Source: Panorpa germanica (lineage: Eukaryota; Arthropoda; Insecta; Mecoptera; Panorpidae). From it: a stretch of 64,000 nt of DNA. The stretch spans positions 16,368,001 to 16,432,000 of the forward strand of contig OY783209.1 in NCBI GenBank assembly GCA_963678705.1, written 5' to 3'. The position numbers and the translations under genes were made by a program. Below, piece after piece: positions 20,591-32,100 of the stretch; within the stretch, counting starts at the first letter, position 1, and each line of letters begins with the position of its first letter. The notes under the pieces were generated by a model. That model was not told the origin of the DNA, did no database searches, and worked only from the letters and a program-made list of their open reading frames with translations.

Positions 20591-21346
20591 ATGCAGAATT
20601 CTCGTTTTGCAAAAATGGTTCATCCGCCTAAAGCATTGTTTCGTATTATTTATTATTGTTTATTTGGCGGTCAGAATCGGAGTATTAACATGGTTTTAAT
20701 GCTTTTACATACATTACTGAATCACCATAAATTAAAGTCAATTACCTTGCGATTTTTACAATCAGAACATACATATTTACCAAACGATTCTGAGTTCGGT
20801 GATGTTGAACGTGCTTTAAAAAACATGGACCGATTATACACTGACGCTGATTACATTAGAGTTATGACAAATTGTCGTCGAAAAAATAAATTCATAATAA
20901 AAAAAATGAAACCTGAAGATTTTATTTCGATTCAACCTTTATTAAAATCAATAATAAATCGAAAAGTTGATATAAATAAAAAAAAAATATCATGGCTTCA
21001 GACGTTTGAAATAAAATTGAATAAAGATACTCCGCACTTAATTGAAATAAAATCAAAACTTTCTGACCAACCACAAATCATTAACATTGGTAAAATGAAA
21101 AAAGGAAAGAAATTAATTACATTGAATGATATTGAATTACCGAATTTATGGCCACAGGGAAAAGCTTTATCTTCAGCTAAAATTTCTGATTTAAATGAAT
21201 TGTTCAAATTAGTTCCACCAGACTGTCAAGAATTTTACAATTTTCTCAAAGATGCTGAATCAGCTGATTTTATCGATGATATTGAAGGACTAGGAAACAC
21301 ATTAGACTTCGCCATTGATCCTGATGATGAAGATGAGAATCAGTAA
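20591..21346 (+). pseudogene. C-terminal fragment of a transposase-like protein
   Basis: The 251-codon frame contains FGGQNRSINMVLMLLHTLL, then LQSEHTYLPNDSEFGDVERA and a Lys-rich, finally acidic C-terminus. From memory, insect genomes contain many transposon-borne proteins with a D-x-C-GGQNRN motif followed by GH(S/T)-x-D-x-FxxIE, and this ORF matches their C-terminal half. The acidic residue expected just before GGQNR is missing (YYCLFGGQNR) and the N-terminal half is absent. It is therefore best read as a remnant transposase that can no longer act. It is the only coding region of the TIR element. Family membership is inferred from motif memory, not from a search. Confidence 0.55.
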
Positions 21347-21892
21347 TAATAAATCAAAAAGAGCACTAAAAAATAATATTACCTTAAATAAATAAAAAAT
21401 AATAATTTTTATTCACGATTTTCATATTATTATTTAGAAATTTATTGATGAGAAATTTGTTATAACTTCCGTTTCAATGTTAGAATATATTAATATCACT
21501 TAAAAACTATTGATGTAATTTTGATAAAAAGTTCGTATGTCACTGTTGATAAATTTAATAAAAGAATAATTCCAATAAAAATCTAACTCTAATTTGTGAA
21601 GTATAAACCTTAAATTATTTTATTAATATAAATAGTCCATAAGTTAATTTGCTTTTATGTGTCAAGAGACTTTGAAACATTTTTACAAATTTAATTAAGC
21701 ATTTTGCAATAATATTTTTTTATATTTTATCAGTTATTCTTTAAATTCATGATATTCCAATGAATAATTCATGAATATCTGTAATAGTTCTAATATTTAC
21801 TTGCTTATATGATAAAAATAATTCTAATTATTCTTATCTGAACAATTTGAATTAGAAAAACTAGAATGTTAATTTTCTCAAATCCCAGTATC

Positions 21893-21925
21893 TGGCGCTT
21901 GACACATGAATGCATAACAGCGTCC
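21893..21925 (+). repeat. Right terminal inverted repeat of the DNA transposon
   Basis: This is the exact reverse complement of 20428-20460. It ends CATAACAGCGTCC and is followed by the AACT target duplicate at 21926-21929. Confidence 0.92.
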
Positions 21926-22540
21926 AACTGAAGGATATGTTGAAATTAAATTAAAATTTTTGGGTAGCGATGAATTTAGAAAAATTAATGAACTGTCTAA
22001 TGATTTTGAGATTTTATTCAAATTATGGTTCTCAAATGGAGCGCATGGTTGCGTTAGATTTAGTCTTTCTGAGACAATGGTTTGATACTGCTATGAATAA
22101 TTTTGTTTAACAAATTCTTATCGGAATTATTTGATACTGAGTTATTTGATTTTAATACTTCCGCGTATGACCGGGAAGTATTACCAGAAAATAAGTCTAC
22201 TGAATTGTTACTCAAATTTGACCTGTTTGAAGTACTATGAATGTTATTTGAAATAATATTTTTATTAACACTTTTATTTGCCGCTGTATTTGTTTTGACT
22301 ACTGTTTCTAAAAATAATTTTGAATTTGTATCTGAATCTGTTTGTTCAGATTGAGAACTGGAAATATTAGGAGAGAAAATAATTGAAGTTGATGATTGCG
22401 AAACATTTGGAGTTGAACTTACCCTATGGGAATAAAATTTTCTTGTTTTAACCGTAGTAATTTTGACACTTTTGTTAGAACTATTAGTTAAATTTAATTT
22501 AGAAACAATTTTTAATTTTTTATTTGAAACTGAAATTTAA
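21926..22540 (-). pseudogene. N-terminal coding remnant of family B (B3)
   Basis: The minus strand is open in pieces and encodes Ser/Asn-rich sequence such as PNVSQSSTSIIFSPNISS and RSNLSNNSVDLFSGNTS. It matches B4 30795-31385 and B5 57749-58309. At about 22540 it joins the 5' leader by a deletion of about 400 bp relative to B2 (13260-13690), removing most of the KTCPRDNTP repeat region. No domain is recognised. Confidence 0.6.
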
Positions 22541-23224
22541 TGTTGTACGATGAATGCAAATTGCGAAGATTGTCTGTATTGCTTTTCACCGCGTGGTAAC
22601 TATGTCTTGTAGTGAGTTCACCAGACAGGGAGTTACCGTTGGTGAAAAAAGTGTTCGGAAAATGTAAAAGATTTTCCGAATGTTGTCAGGGTATTAGGCC
22701 GCACGCGCAGGGAGATACCGCCACCAGCACTCAAAAAAAAAAACTAATCTGCTTCGGCCTGTTTTGAAAATACTCTGCTATGTGCAATGCAGGAATATTT
22801 TGTGATTAAGTGATTTACAAAAAGGGGCTGTAAACAGTCCCTAGTTTGTAAATGTCACTTGTAGGGTGGAAGGAAAACTAGGTGATAGCAGTGTGCAGAG
22901 TTATGTTAAGATTGTTTTGGCGGTACAAGGACTATCTGTGGCTATGCCAGCAAGGATCCAAGTACCCCCAGTGTGCGTGATGGGGTGACTGGTCAAGAAG
23001 GTTTGCCCTTGGTATGTTTGTGTGGCGGTATAAGGACTATGGTGACATATGGTGCTTCGATCCCCGTACCATCCATGAAGTGTTAGGAAAAGAACACTTG
23101 TACGACGACCTCGTAGTGTCACCTCAAAGCCCCAGGCAAGATCTACAAAAAAGTAATCCGTTCAACAATCAGCCTCAAATCCTGGTCGTACTGAAATAGG
23201 ACTTTTCATCAAAAGGCTGATAAG
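22541..23224 (-). other. 5' leader of B3 with pseudoknot and hairpin candidates
   Basis: This roughly 680-bp leader recurs at 13621-14321 (B2), 31386-32100 (B4), truncated at 61670-61844 (B5), and in altered form on A2 and A3. Two interleaved helices are possible: GGTAAC 22595-22600 with GTTACC 22632-22637, and TTCACC 22617-22622 with GGTGAA 22641-22646, giving an H-type pseudoknot on either strand. A 10-bp hairpin, TTCGGAAAAT with ATTTTCCGAA, follows at 22654-22680. No ORF is shared by all copies. Confidence 0.55.
23168..23221 (-). other. 5'-terminal double stem of the B3 leader
   Basis: The outer ATCAGCCT/AGGCTGAT helix (23168-23175 with 23214-23221) is perfect. The inner stem (GTCGTACTGAAATAGGAC) has mismatches compared with B2 and A1, consistent with decay in this non-autonomous copy. 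Confidence 0.5.
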
Positions 23225-23593
23225 AACAGATAATACATTTATTTAGGTATAAAAAAAAGTACATTTAAAATTACAGGTCATTAATGCTAATAATCTTAAG
23301 AATAAACAAGTGTAATATAAACAAAGTTAAATATATCAAATTATAAAAAGTCTGTAAAATGTTTTTAATTGGCTCGTCAAAGTTTTATGAAATAAATCAC
23401 ACATAAATGTTTATAAAAAGTTTGTCAAAGTTTTCTGAAATAAAACACACAGATCACTTATCACAGCACTTATTAGCGTCTGTAACACACACTGCTAAAT
23501 AGAAGTTTATGTTGCAGAGTTGTTTATTGCAACTCTGTTGTCCCCAACATGGTTGGCGAAGATGTTCCTTGAAGCTAGCATCACATCAGCAAC

Positions 23594-25783
23594 CTATAGC
23601 TTTCTGAACTTGTTCGCGAATATATTCGAACAAATCATTGACAGAAAACTATTGTTTCTGGGGTTCCAGCTTCCTAGTGATCCAATCACGAAGGGGATGA
23701 CTTCAACTTCCTGGAATCTTGCGAGAAGTTTCTGGCGGATGCCCGCGTACTTTTTAATCTTGATTCTGCGAGCTTCATTAAACGCAGCTATTCTGTTATC
23801 AAATGGGATCGTCACATCATTGACATCTTTCCTCATGATACATCACTAGATCAGGTCTCAGGTTTGAGGTGCCGATGGTCTGGTTCTCGCTCATCACTGA
23901 GAATCTTCTTCCAGCTGTTTCCCGTAATCTGTTAACCACTGCATCATGCCTAGCAGTGTACTCTCTGCCGTACGACGTGAAGCAGTGGTTTAGTACGTGT
24001 GGAAGAGTTTCCCTTCTTGATCCACATCTTCTACAAGTAGCTTCTCTTCCCGTATACGTGGCCATACAGCTCCATACAGCGGCAGTAAATTCAGGCGTGC
24101 AGAGTGAATAAATTTCCATGTTGCAAAGCTAGTATACTCCCCCTTGGAGATAAAATTATGACTAGCTTTGTGTAGACGAATGCACTCTGCTACCTTTTTC
24201 TGTGATCGTTTGCTCACCAGCGCTTTAGCTTGCTCCTTGCGATACTCTCCTCTGAGCTTCTTCAAAACTAAGTGGCGATTATCCTCTCCCATTTCTAAGT
24301 GGTTTTTTGTTAACAGATGAACATCGCCATTCGTTTCGAAGGCCCATTGCAGATTCCGTCGCTCCGATGCTGATCTGGCTGATGACCAGGAGTTCCTAGG
24401 TGTTGTAGCTCTGCTTATATAGTCCTCGCTCTCCTTCCCTGATAGATATTCCGCCAGATGTTGTGGAGTTGGCAGCATCTTCACTCGGGTGTGAACTATG
24501 TCCTCTAGCTGCTGTCTTGCTGATTTCCGAACTATCTCGTCTCTCGATGTCAACAGCTTAAAAGCGTTGTCGATCAACGAGAAGTCGCTTTCAACAGCAG
24601 CGTTAGGTATCCCGATGCAGCCAGATCTTCTCTCTCCGTATATGTAATAGTTGGTTGCGTTGTCAGGTAGGTAGAGCGTTCTCTTGATCTCAGCTCGCAT
24701 ACAGTCGTCCAGTTGTTCGTATTCCTGCTTGCGCAAGGCATTTGTCCACATCGGAAAGTTCAGCATTGGATAAATTAAGGATTTTAATGCATTCACTCTC
24801 TGCCACAGTGCGAGATTAGAGCGCATGATTTTCTTTCCTTTGTTTATCATTTCCTTCATTTCTTGTAGATTTGCAACAATACGGAAGCCTACTGCAGCTC
24901 CATGAGACTTCTGTATTTCCCCCTCTCTCATCCAGTAAATGGGTTCATCTTTGATGCGGATGTCAGCATCTCTGAGCGCGACTTGACGACTGGCTGGCAT
25001 TCAGAAGCACTTGCATTTCATTGGCCGGATCTTAAGGCCTATCCTGGCTGCCTTAGTACAAACTGCATTAATGTTGGTCTGGACCTCTGCCATGGACCTG
25101 GCAGACCAGTTGGTGCCGATGACCTGGGCATCACCACGTCATCTGCGTATGGCAGCGCGTTGTGTACATTTACTTCTGGTCCTTGGACGTCTCTTATGAT
25201 GGGGTCACTGGCGAGGTTAAAGAGAATACCACTTAGTGGACAACCTTGTCGTATTCCTCTTCCGACTTCTATGTCCTCAACTGTCCCGTCTGCAGTGCGA
25301 ATGGTGGTGGAGTTTTGGATGTACATCTCTTTCACGATGTCTCCAAATTCTCTTCCAGCTCCTGCAATTAGGACAGCTTTGTATATAGCCTCGTGCGGGA
25401 TAGATCCAAATGCGTTTTCAAAATCCAGCCAGGCAATGCATAGGTTCCTCTTCTTGGTTCTTGCGTCGTAAATTCTTTGTTGTAATATAAAATTGTTTTC
25501 GAAGACACCACCGTGGGCGAGAAACCCTTTTTGGCACGGGCTGAGGACATTGTTTCTTATTAGCCATTGTGTTAAACGTGCCGCCAGACAGCCTGTATAC
25601 AGTTTGTATACTGTTCTTGTAATGGCTATCGGCCTCCAGTTCTGGATATCTTCGGTAGGACCTTTTTTATGTATAAGTATCGTGTAAGAGGGTTTCCAGG
25701 CTGATGGAATTCTCTTGAAATAAAGACAGGCGTTGAGGATCTTCGTAACAACTTTACAGCCTCTGTCCGCTCCCCTCCTCTTT
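23594..25783 (-). pseudogene. Family A RT/CCHC/endonuclease remnant (A2)
   Basis: Open pieces in order on the minus strand are 25039-25869 (RT with HKKGPTEDIQNWRPIAITRT, CIAWLDFENAFGSIPHEA, GRGIRQGCPLSG and YADD), 23990-25000 (thumb and linker to the CCHC region), 23817-24119 (CCHC CRRCGSRRETLPHVLNHC and RPDLVMYH) and 23594-23836 (DVTIPFDNR and a downstream Lys). A stop and frame change follow YADDVV, and a one-base shift separates the RPD and DVT parts of the nuclease. The latter lesion is shared by A2, A3 and A4. The protein cannot be made intact. Confidence 0.87.
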
Positions 25784-26227
25784 GAAAAGTGTGATTCTTT
25801 TGGACATGTCTGAGATTTAATGTTGTACGATGAATGCAGATTGCGAAGATTGTCTGTATTGCTTTTCACCGCGTGGTAACTATGGCTTGTAGTGAGGGAG
25901 TTACCGTTGGTAAAAAAAGGGTTCGGAAAATGTAAAAGATTTTACAAGCGGTACAAAGACTATCTGTGGGTTTGCCAGCAAGGATCCAAGTACCCCAGTG
26001 TGCGTGATGGGGTGACTGGTCAAGGAGGTTTGCCCTTGGTATTGCTGTATGGCGGTACATGGACTATGGTCACTTATAGTGCTCCGATCTCTGTACCAAC
26101 CACGAAATGTGCGGAAACCTGTCTAGCGTACAAATGTTTCCAGGCAAGATCTACAAAAAAGTAATCTGTACAACAATCAGCCTCAAATCCTAGTCCTACC
26201 GAAATAGGACTTTTTATCAAAAGGCTG
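25784..26227 (-). other. Family B type 5' leader fused to A2
   Basis: This is a shortened version of the leader found at 22541-23224. The pseudoknot arm TTCACC is deleted (GTAGTGAGGGAGTTACC) and the partner GGTGAA reads GGTAAA, while GGTAAC/GTTACC is kept. The terminal stem is present but its inner part has a mismatch. No reliable ORF is seen. Confidence 0.7.
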
Positions 26228-26250
26228 ATTAGGACAGATTAAAATTATGT

Positions 26251-29200
26251 ATTCTCGAGATTCACTATGTACATGTCTCTATAAAATTTCTAAACTTAAA
26301 AATTAGTTTGTATCTTATTTGAATTTGCTTTAGATATTTAAATACATTTTATAATTTTTAAGATGTTTCATATAGATTTGTTGAATGGTGGTTTCAATAG
26401 ATGGTCATTGAAAATTTCAAGCTTTAGAGCTGTTCCCAAGATGCGAAGAGTTCTAGAAGTTCTGGGAGTATTATAGGTGATTCTCGAGGCATGTGCAAAA
26501 TATAAAAGGTACTATTTGGTTTGTTGTAGGCTGTTGCCAAATATATTATGCTTGTTACATATATGGCTTATCTTGCGTTGATGTATAGGTATTGCCGTTG
26601 ATGGTATTCTATGACATGTTTGCCCGTTGCACGTTGTTGCCAAAGACAGGAATAGATTGCCTATTACCTGTTATGTGCCAGATGTATATGCCTCTTGAAT
26701 AAAGAATGGTTTCTGGCACCGCCAATTTACGTAGTGCTTTTGCGTATGACTTGGTACATAGGGTTTTAAGAAAATTGTCATTATATGGGTCCCATAAATC
26801 ATGTGATCCTATAATCAGTGGTATGATCTGTACGCTCTGGAATCTATCTGCAAGTTCTTGTCTTATGTTTTCATACTTTTCCAGTTTGTTTCTGCGTGCC
26901 TTTTCCAATGCTTCGAAGCGATTCTCGAATGGTATTGTTACATCTATTATAAAACATGACTCACCCATAAAGAGTACGAGGTCTGGTCTTAGGTTATCTC
27001 TACCAATTCCCTGGTTTTCCGACATAATAGAGAAATTGCGGCCAATTGCAGCGTTCTTAATTCTCTTCAGAAACGCATTGTGTCGGTCGGTGTAAGAGGA
27101 GCCATATTTTTGTAAGCAACAGTTTAGAACGTGTCCTAATGTTTCCTTGGCCTTTTTGCACACTCTACATAATTGCTCGTTTTCAGGGAGCCATGGCATT
27201 GCTCCATAAAGTTTCACGAGATTCAAACGAGCTTTATAAATGAATTGTTATTCGACAAACCTAGTGTATTGCGCGTCATTTATAAAATGGAAGCTAGCCT
27301 GGTGTTTTGAGACGCATTCCATTGTTTTACCCTGGCTTTTCAGTTTATGTAGTTTTTGTATGTTGCTTTCTGTCAATAGTTCGGAGTATTTTCATAATGT
27401 TACAACGTTGGGGTTCTCTGATAAAAGTTTCACCGTGGTTTAGAGAAACACCCTCGGTTTTCAAGTTCCAATTTACCGTTATGCGTCTTGATGCCATTCT
27501 CGCTCTCGTCCAGGTGTTGGCTGTTGATGTTTCTGAAGCCCAAAATATTCCTTCTATCTCGCCTGATAGGTTAGTACCTTTATCTTCGTTTGAAGGTGGA
27601 GCGCGAAGTCTGCTGATATACGTGTCAGTAAGTCCTTTCATTGCCAATTTGGATATAATGGTGTCTTTAGATTTAAGAAGCTTGTATGCATTATCAATGA
27701 GTAATATGTCACTATCCGTTGCTGTATTTGGAATTCCGATACAACCCTGTCTCGAGTAGCCATATAGATAGTTGGAGGATGCTTTTTGCGGAATATATAG
27801 TGACTTTTTGATAAGTGGCCTCATCTTATTGTCCAGTTGTTCCCACATGGTCTTGGTGGAAGAACCAACTCGCATTAAGAAATTACATGCAGGGTACATG
27901 AATGTTTTTAAAGCATTAATGCGTTGCCATGGCGCGAGTTTACATGACATGATGTTTTGGCCAATTGCAGCGATGGCTTTGGTGTCAGTGTTTCTTGGTA
28001 GTATATTTAAGCCAACAGGGGCGTCTAATGATCTCTCAATGTCATCCTCTTTCAAGTTACGTATATTGGTATTATTGATGTTAAAACAAGGTGGAGAATT
28101 TGAGGCATTAAATTGCATAGCTAAACATTTCTTAGGGTTAATAAGGAGCCCTACACGTTTTGCTAGCATGCTTGTTTTGTCAATAAGTTCTTGTAACTGA
28201 ATGTTGTTGTTACTAATAAGGATGACGTCGTCTGCGTACGCAATGACTCTATGCTCAAGATTTGAGCCTTGTAGCTGACGTATTATAGAATCAATTGCGA
28301 TGTTAAATAGTAAGCCACTCAGTGGGCAACCCTGTTTTATTCTGCTGTTTAAATTTATTGGTTCTGTATATCCGTTTGCTGTTAGAACTCTAGTTGTATT
28401 ATTTAAGTAGATATCTTCAATAATACTTACGAAGGTGTTACCAGCACCTGCAGCAGCCAATGCATTTAATAATGCTTTATGTGGTATTGACCCGAATGCG
28501 TTAGCAAAGTCAATTCATCCAATGCATGTTTTGTTGACTTTCGATGATTTTCGATGATTCCAGGGTGACGGTACACGCTTATATTTTAAACAACAGTTTA
28601 AAATATGTGTCAGAATTTTACAGCTTGGGTCTGCTGACCGCCAATGCCTATATGTTAGTCGGTCAACTCCTGGTGACGAATTCTCAAATTTTCTCAATCT
28701 TATTGAGACTTCATGTGGTGTGAATTTTCTGGTATTGATTGGTTCACGCGTGTTATCCTCGATGGTTGGGTATATGTCATTTGGATAATCCACAAATGTC
28801 AGTGTTTTGGTAAAATGGTTGTGGATGTCGTCTTTGCTTATTTGGCAGGTGGTCATTGCCTCACCTATTATTAATCGCATGGCTTGTCTGCGGTTTCCCT
28901 TATACAATTTTTGAATGAATTTAGCATCATATATATCACCTAAATTTCTAGATTTTGCAACATAATTTGGGTCTCTTATTGGTAGTTTAACAATTTTACC
29001 TGCCTCAGTGGTAATTTCTGTTAAAGTCTGCTCAAAGTTTTCCCAATTATGGGTGTTGATATTACTGTTCAAAATCTTTAATAGCGAATCACTAAAACCA
29101 TTAAGTAGTGAGTCATCCGATATGTCATCCGGGAGTTGTTGAAAATTGTCATTTATAACTTGATGTTCTTCGTCTATATCCGAGTTGTTTATATCGGCTG

Positions 29201-32100
29201 CGTGAGGGCTTAGTGGCATGGAAAAATCTGAAATTATACTGTTAACGCTTGTTGACAATTGGGATGGTATAAGTTGCGATTCAGTGACTTGTGGAATGGC
29301 GTTTAATATGGTTTCTGGTACTATATGAACCTCATTTGTATGCGCAATATCTAAAGGTGGAATTATAGGTAATGGTATAATAGTAGACGTATTCACAGTA
29401 ACTTGCGTTGTTATATTCTCTATATTGTTATTTGATGCAATTGATGGTGTAGTACTTGTTTGTTCTATATTTTGATTATTGTCGTTGTTGTTATTGGTTG
29501 CACGATTACGGCCATAATATCTGCGCTTGCGTTGGCGCGTGTCTGGAAAGCTCATTTCAGACCCAGGTGGATTAATTTTACTTTCCAGATCACCTCTTAT
29601 GTGTTTACGTTCGTGATTGACGACACCCTGGTTCTATGGGCAAGTATATTCGCAATATTTACATTTGAACCTAAATTGAACCAATGGCCTGTTGTTTGTT
29701 GGTAGTGGTGCTAAGCAATATACCAGATACCAAGAGGGCTTGATTGTAATTACAGAGTGGCATATGTTACAGAAAAAGATGACGTTTTTTATTCTGGTTT
29801 GATGTTGTTTGCTCAAGGTGACGTTTGAGATTTTGCAGTTTCAGTACAAGTTATTGCTTCAGGTGTTGGAAAATAGATGGTTAATGCATCTTTTTGTCTG
29901 GTAGGTTGGTTGTTAAGAATCAAGTCAGAACTAAGTACTATATTTGCATCATTGTTATTTATGTTGTTGTTAGCGTTATTAACGTTATTATGATTTACTG
30001 ACTTAATTGAGGACGAAGATGATTCTGAGTTTGAGAAATCGGGATCAATTACTGAATTGTCAACACTTTCTTCAAATGTGTTGTTTGCAGTTGTTAATTC
30101 CGGGGATTTGGATAGGTTAGATGGAATGTCTCCTTTTTCACTTCCTGGTAATATAGCGACATTACTGATGGCGTTTGTCGCATTTGTTGCCTTCAAGTCA
30201 ACCCATCCAGCATCCAAATGAAACACGTCATCAGTAATGTCACCACTTTTCCTTGGTTGGATCGTGATGAGGTCACACAGCGGGATGGTAATTGGCTGGG
30301 GAGATCCAAGTGACTGGGAAAGGGGAGGATCCTCCGAATTAATTCCAGACCTCTTGGAGTTAGTAATTGAAGAAATTTCAAAAGACTTTGTCAGTCTTTT
30401 AGGTTTCACCAAATAAATTGGTGGCACTATATTGCCTTTCTCTATACTTTTTATTAATATTTTTATTCTTCAAACGCGTGTCTAATAATTTTATAAGTTT
30501 AGCAAGATCGGTTTTAACGTTTTTGACTACTTTATCTTCTAAAATCTCAAACCTGTAATTAGTTTGCCTTACAGGTAACTCTTTACAGGTTGGAGATTTT
30601 ATTATATTTTGGACACTATTTTGCGTATTGCTTTTATTGTTAATCATTTTGTCACAATCAATTAATTGATCCAACGAATTTTTTGAACTTTTGTATGAAT
30701 TTTCAAATTTTGAATTTGATGAAAATATCATTTCTGGACAGTTAATTAATTTTCTTACAATTTTTTCTTTTGGTAAAAGATTAACTGAAGGATATGTTGA
30801 AATTAAATTAAAATTTTTGGGTAACGTTGAATTTAGAAAAATTAATGAACTGTCTAATGATTTTATTCAAATTCTGGTTCTCAAATTGAGCGCATGGTTG
30901 CGTTGAATTTAGTCTTTCTCAGACAATGGTTTGATACTGCTATGAATAATTTTGTTTAACAAATTCTTATCGGAATTATTTGATACTGAGTTATTTGATT
31001 TTAATACTTCCGCGTATGACCGGGAAGTATAACCAGAAAATAAGTCTACTGAATTGTTACTCAAATTTGACCTGTTTGAAGTACTATGAATGTTGTTTGA
31101 AATAATATTTTTATTAACATTTTTATTTGCCGCTGTATTTGTTTTGACTACTCTTTCTAAAAATAATTTTGAATTTGTATCTGAATCTGTTTGTTCAGAT
31201 TGAGAACTGGAAATATTAGGAGAGAAAATAATTGAAGTTGATGATTGCGAAACATTTGGAGTTGAACTTACCCTATGGGAATAAATTTTTTTTGTTTTAA
31301 CCGGAGTAATTTTGTCACTTTTGTTAGAACTATTAGTTAAATTTAATTTAGAAACAATTTTTAATTTTTTATTTGAAACTGAAATTTAATGTTGTACGAT
31401 GAATGCAGATTGCGAAGATTGTCTGTATTGCTTTTCACCGCGTGGTAACTATGTCTTGTAGTGAGTTCACCAGACAGGGAGTTACCGTTGGTGAAAAAAG
31501 TGTTCGGAAAATGTAAAAGATTTTCCGAATGTTGTCAGGGTATTAGGCCGCACGCGCAGGGAGATACCGCCACCAGCACTCAACAAAAAAAACTAATCTG
31601 CAACGGCCTGTTTTGAAAATACTCTGCTATGTGCAATGCAGGAATATTTTGTGATTAAGTGGTTTACAAAAAAGGGGCTGTAAACAGTCCCTAGTTTGAA
31701 AATGTCACTTGTATTGTGGAAGGAAAACTAGGTGATAGCAGTGTGCAGAGTTATGTTAAGATTGTTTTGGCGGTACAAGGACTATCTGTGGCTATGCCAG
31801 CAAGGATCAAAGTACCCCCAGTGTGCGTGATGGGGTGACTGGTCAAGGAGGTTTGCCCTTGGTATGTTTGTGTGGCGGTACAAGGGCTATGGTCACCAAT
31901 GGTGCTCCGATCCCCGTACCATCCATGAAGTGTGCAAAACCTGTCTAACGCACAAGTATTTTGAAAAGAACACTTGTACGACGACCTCGTAGTGTCACCT
32001 CAAAGCCCCAGGCAAGATCTACAAAAAAGTAATCCGTTCAACAATCAGCCTCAAATCCTGGTCGTACTGAAATAGGACTTTTTATCAAAAGGCTGATAAG
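26251..32100 (-). mobile_element. R2-like retrotransposon, family B, copy B4
   Basis: This copy has no large insertion, so it serves as the empty-site reference for the insertions in B3 and B5. It runs from the ATTCTCGAG 3' end to the 5' stem-loop before 32101, with 3' UTR about 26251-26608, coding remnants 26609-31385 and leader 31386-32100. Confidence 0.92.
26609..31385 (-). pseudogene. Family B R2-like polyprotein remnant (B4)
   Basis: Minus-strand pieces are 26609-27226 (CCHC and RLE nuclease with RPDLVLFMGES and IIDVTIPF), 27345-28460 (RT with YADD and thumb), 28515-29555 (linker and RT start), 29634-29816 (zinc fingers 2 and 3 up to the shared stop) and 29813-30731 (N-terminal part, itself split by a frameshift near 30450). 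Relative to the 977-codon frame of B3, a two-base loss near 27350 and a TGA near 28515 break it further. It carries the zinc finger 1 deletion, the zinc finger 3 stop and the RT deletion of B3 and B5. Confidence 0.87.

Larger units (their letters stand above)
20428..21925 (+). mobile_element. 1,498-bp DNA transposon with perfect TIRs inserted in B3
   Basis: The ends are perfect inverted repeats of 33 bp, beginning GGACGCTGTTATGC. The target duplication is AACT (20424-20427 and 21926-21929). The sister copy B4 has the uninterrupted site at about 30781-30791, where AACT occurs once, which proves the insertion and its limits. Inside is one plus-strand ORF (20591-21346), about 130 bp of non-coding sequence before it and about 550 bp of AT-rich sequence after it. 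The short coding region suggests a non-autonomous derivative. I cannot assign the superfamily with confidence. Confidence 0.9.
15910..23224 (-). mobile_element. R2-like retrotransposon, family B, copy B3
   Basis: B3 runs from the 3'-terminal ATTCTCGAG block to the 5' stem-loop. Without the 1,502-bp insertion (element plus TSD) at 20428-21925 it is about 5.81 kb, close to B4 (5,850 bp). It is the B half of the first, incomplete unit of the tandem array. Unlike B4 and B5, its 3' flank is not a family A leader but AT-rich spacer, so the array edge is here. It carries the three lesions shared with B4 and B5: loss of zinc finger 1, a stop in zinc finger 3 and a deletion in the RT. Confidence 0.9.
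23225..26250 (-). mobile_element. R2-like element, family A, chimeric copy A2
   Basis: Position 23225 to about 25783 is family A (3' UTR, endonuclease, CCHC, RT). From about 25789 to 26227 the sequence is the family B type 5' leader, starting with GTGTGATTCTTTTGGACATG, which matches B2 near 13665. The zinc-finger half present in A1 is gone. The 5' end abuts the B4 3' end at 26251. A3 has the same structure and exactly the same length (3,026 bp). Confidence 0.88.
23225..32100. repeat. Tandem array unit 1 (A2+B4), 8,876 bp
   Basis: The unit starts at AACAGATAATACATTT (23225) and the same word restarts at 32101. The internal landmark ATTCTCGAG recurs at 26251 and 35127. Both intervals are exactly 8,876 bp. 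Unit 2 (A3+B5) starts at 32101 and is expanded by three insertions. A third unit begins with A4. Sequence identity between units is very high throughout, so this is a segmental tandem duplication and not independent insertion. Confidence 0.92.

Noticed and set aside
22541-23224. Protein-coding gene in the R2-like leader (open frames on both strands such as 23014-23199 and 22901-23122)
   Set aside because: Frames differ between copies, are short and are not conserved. Internal duplication of the GCGGTACAAGGACTAT segment explains their similarity.
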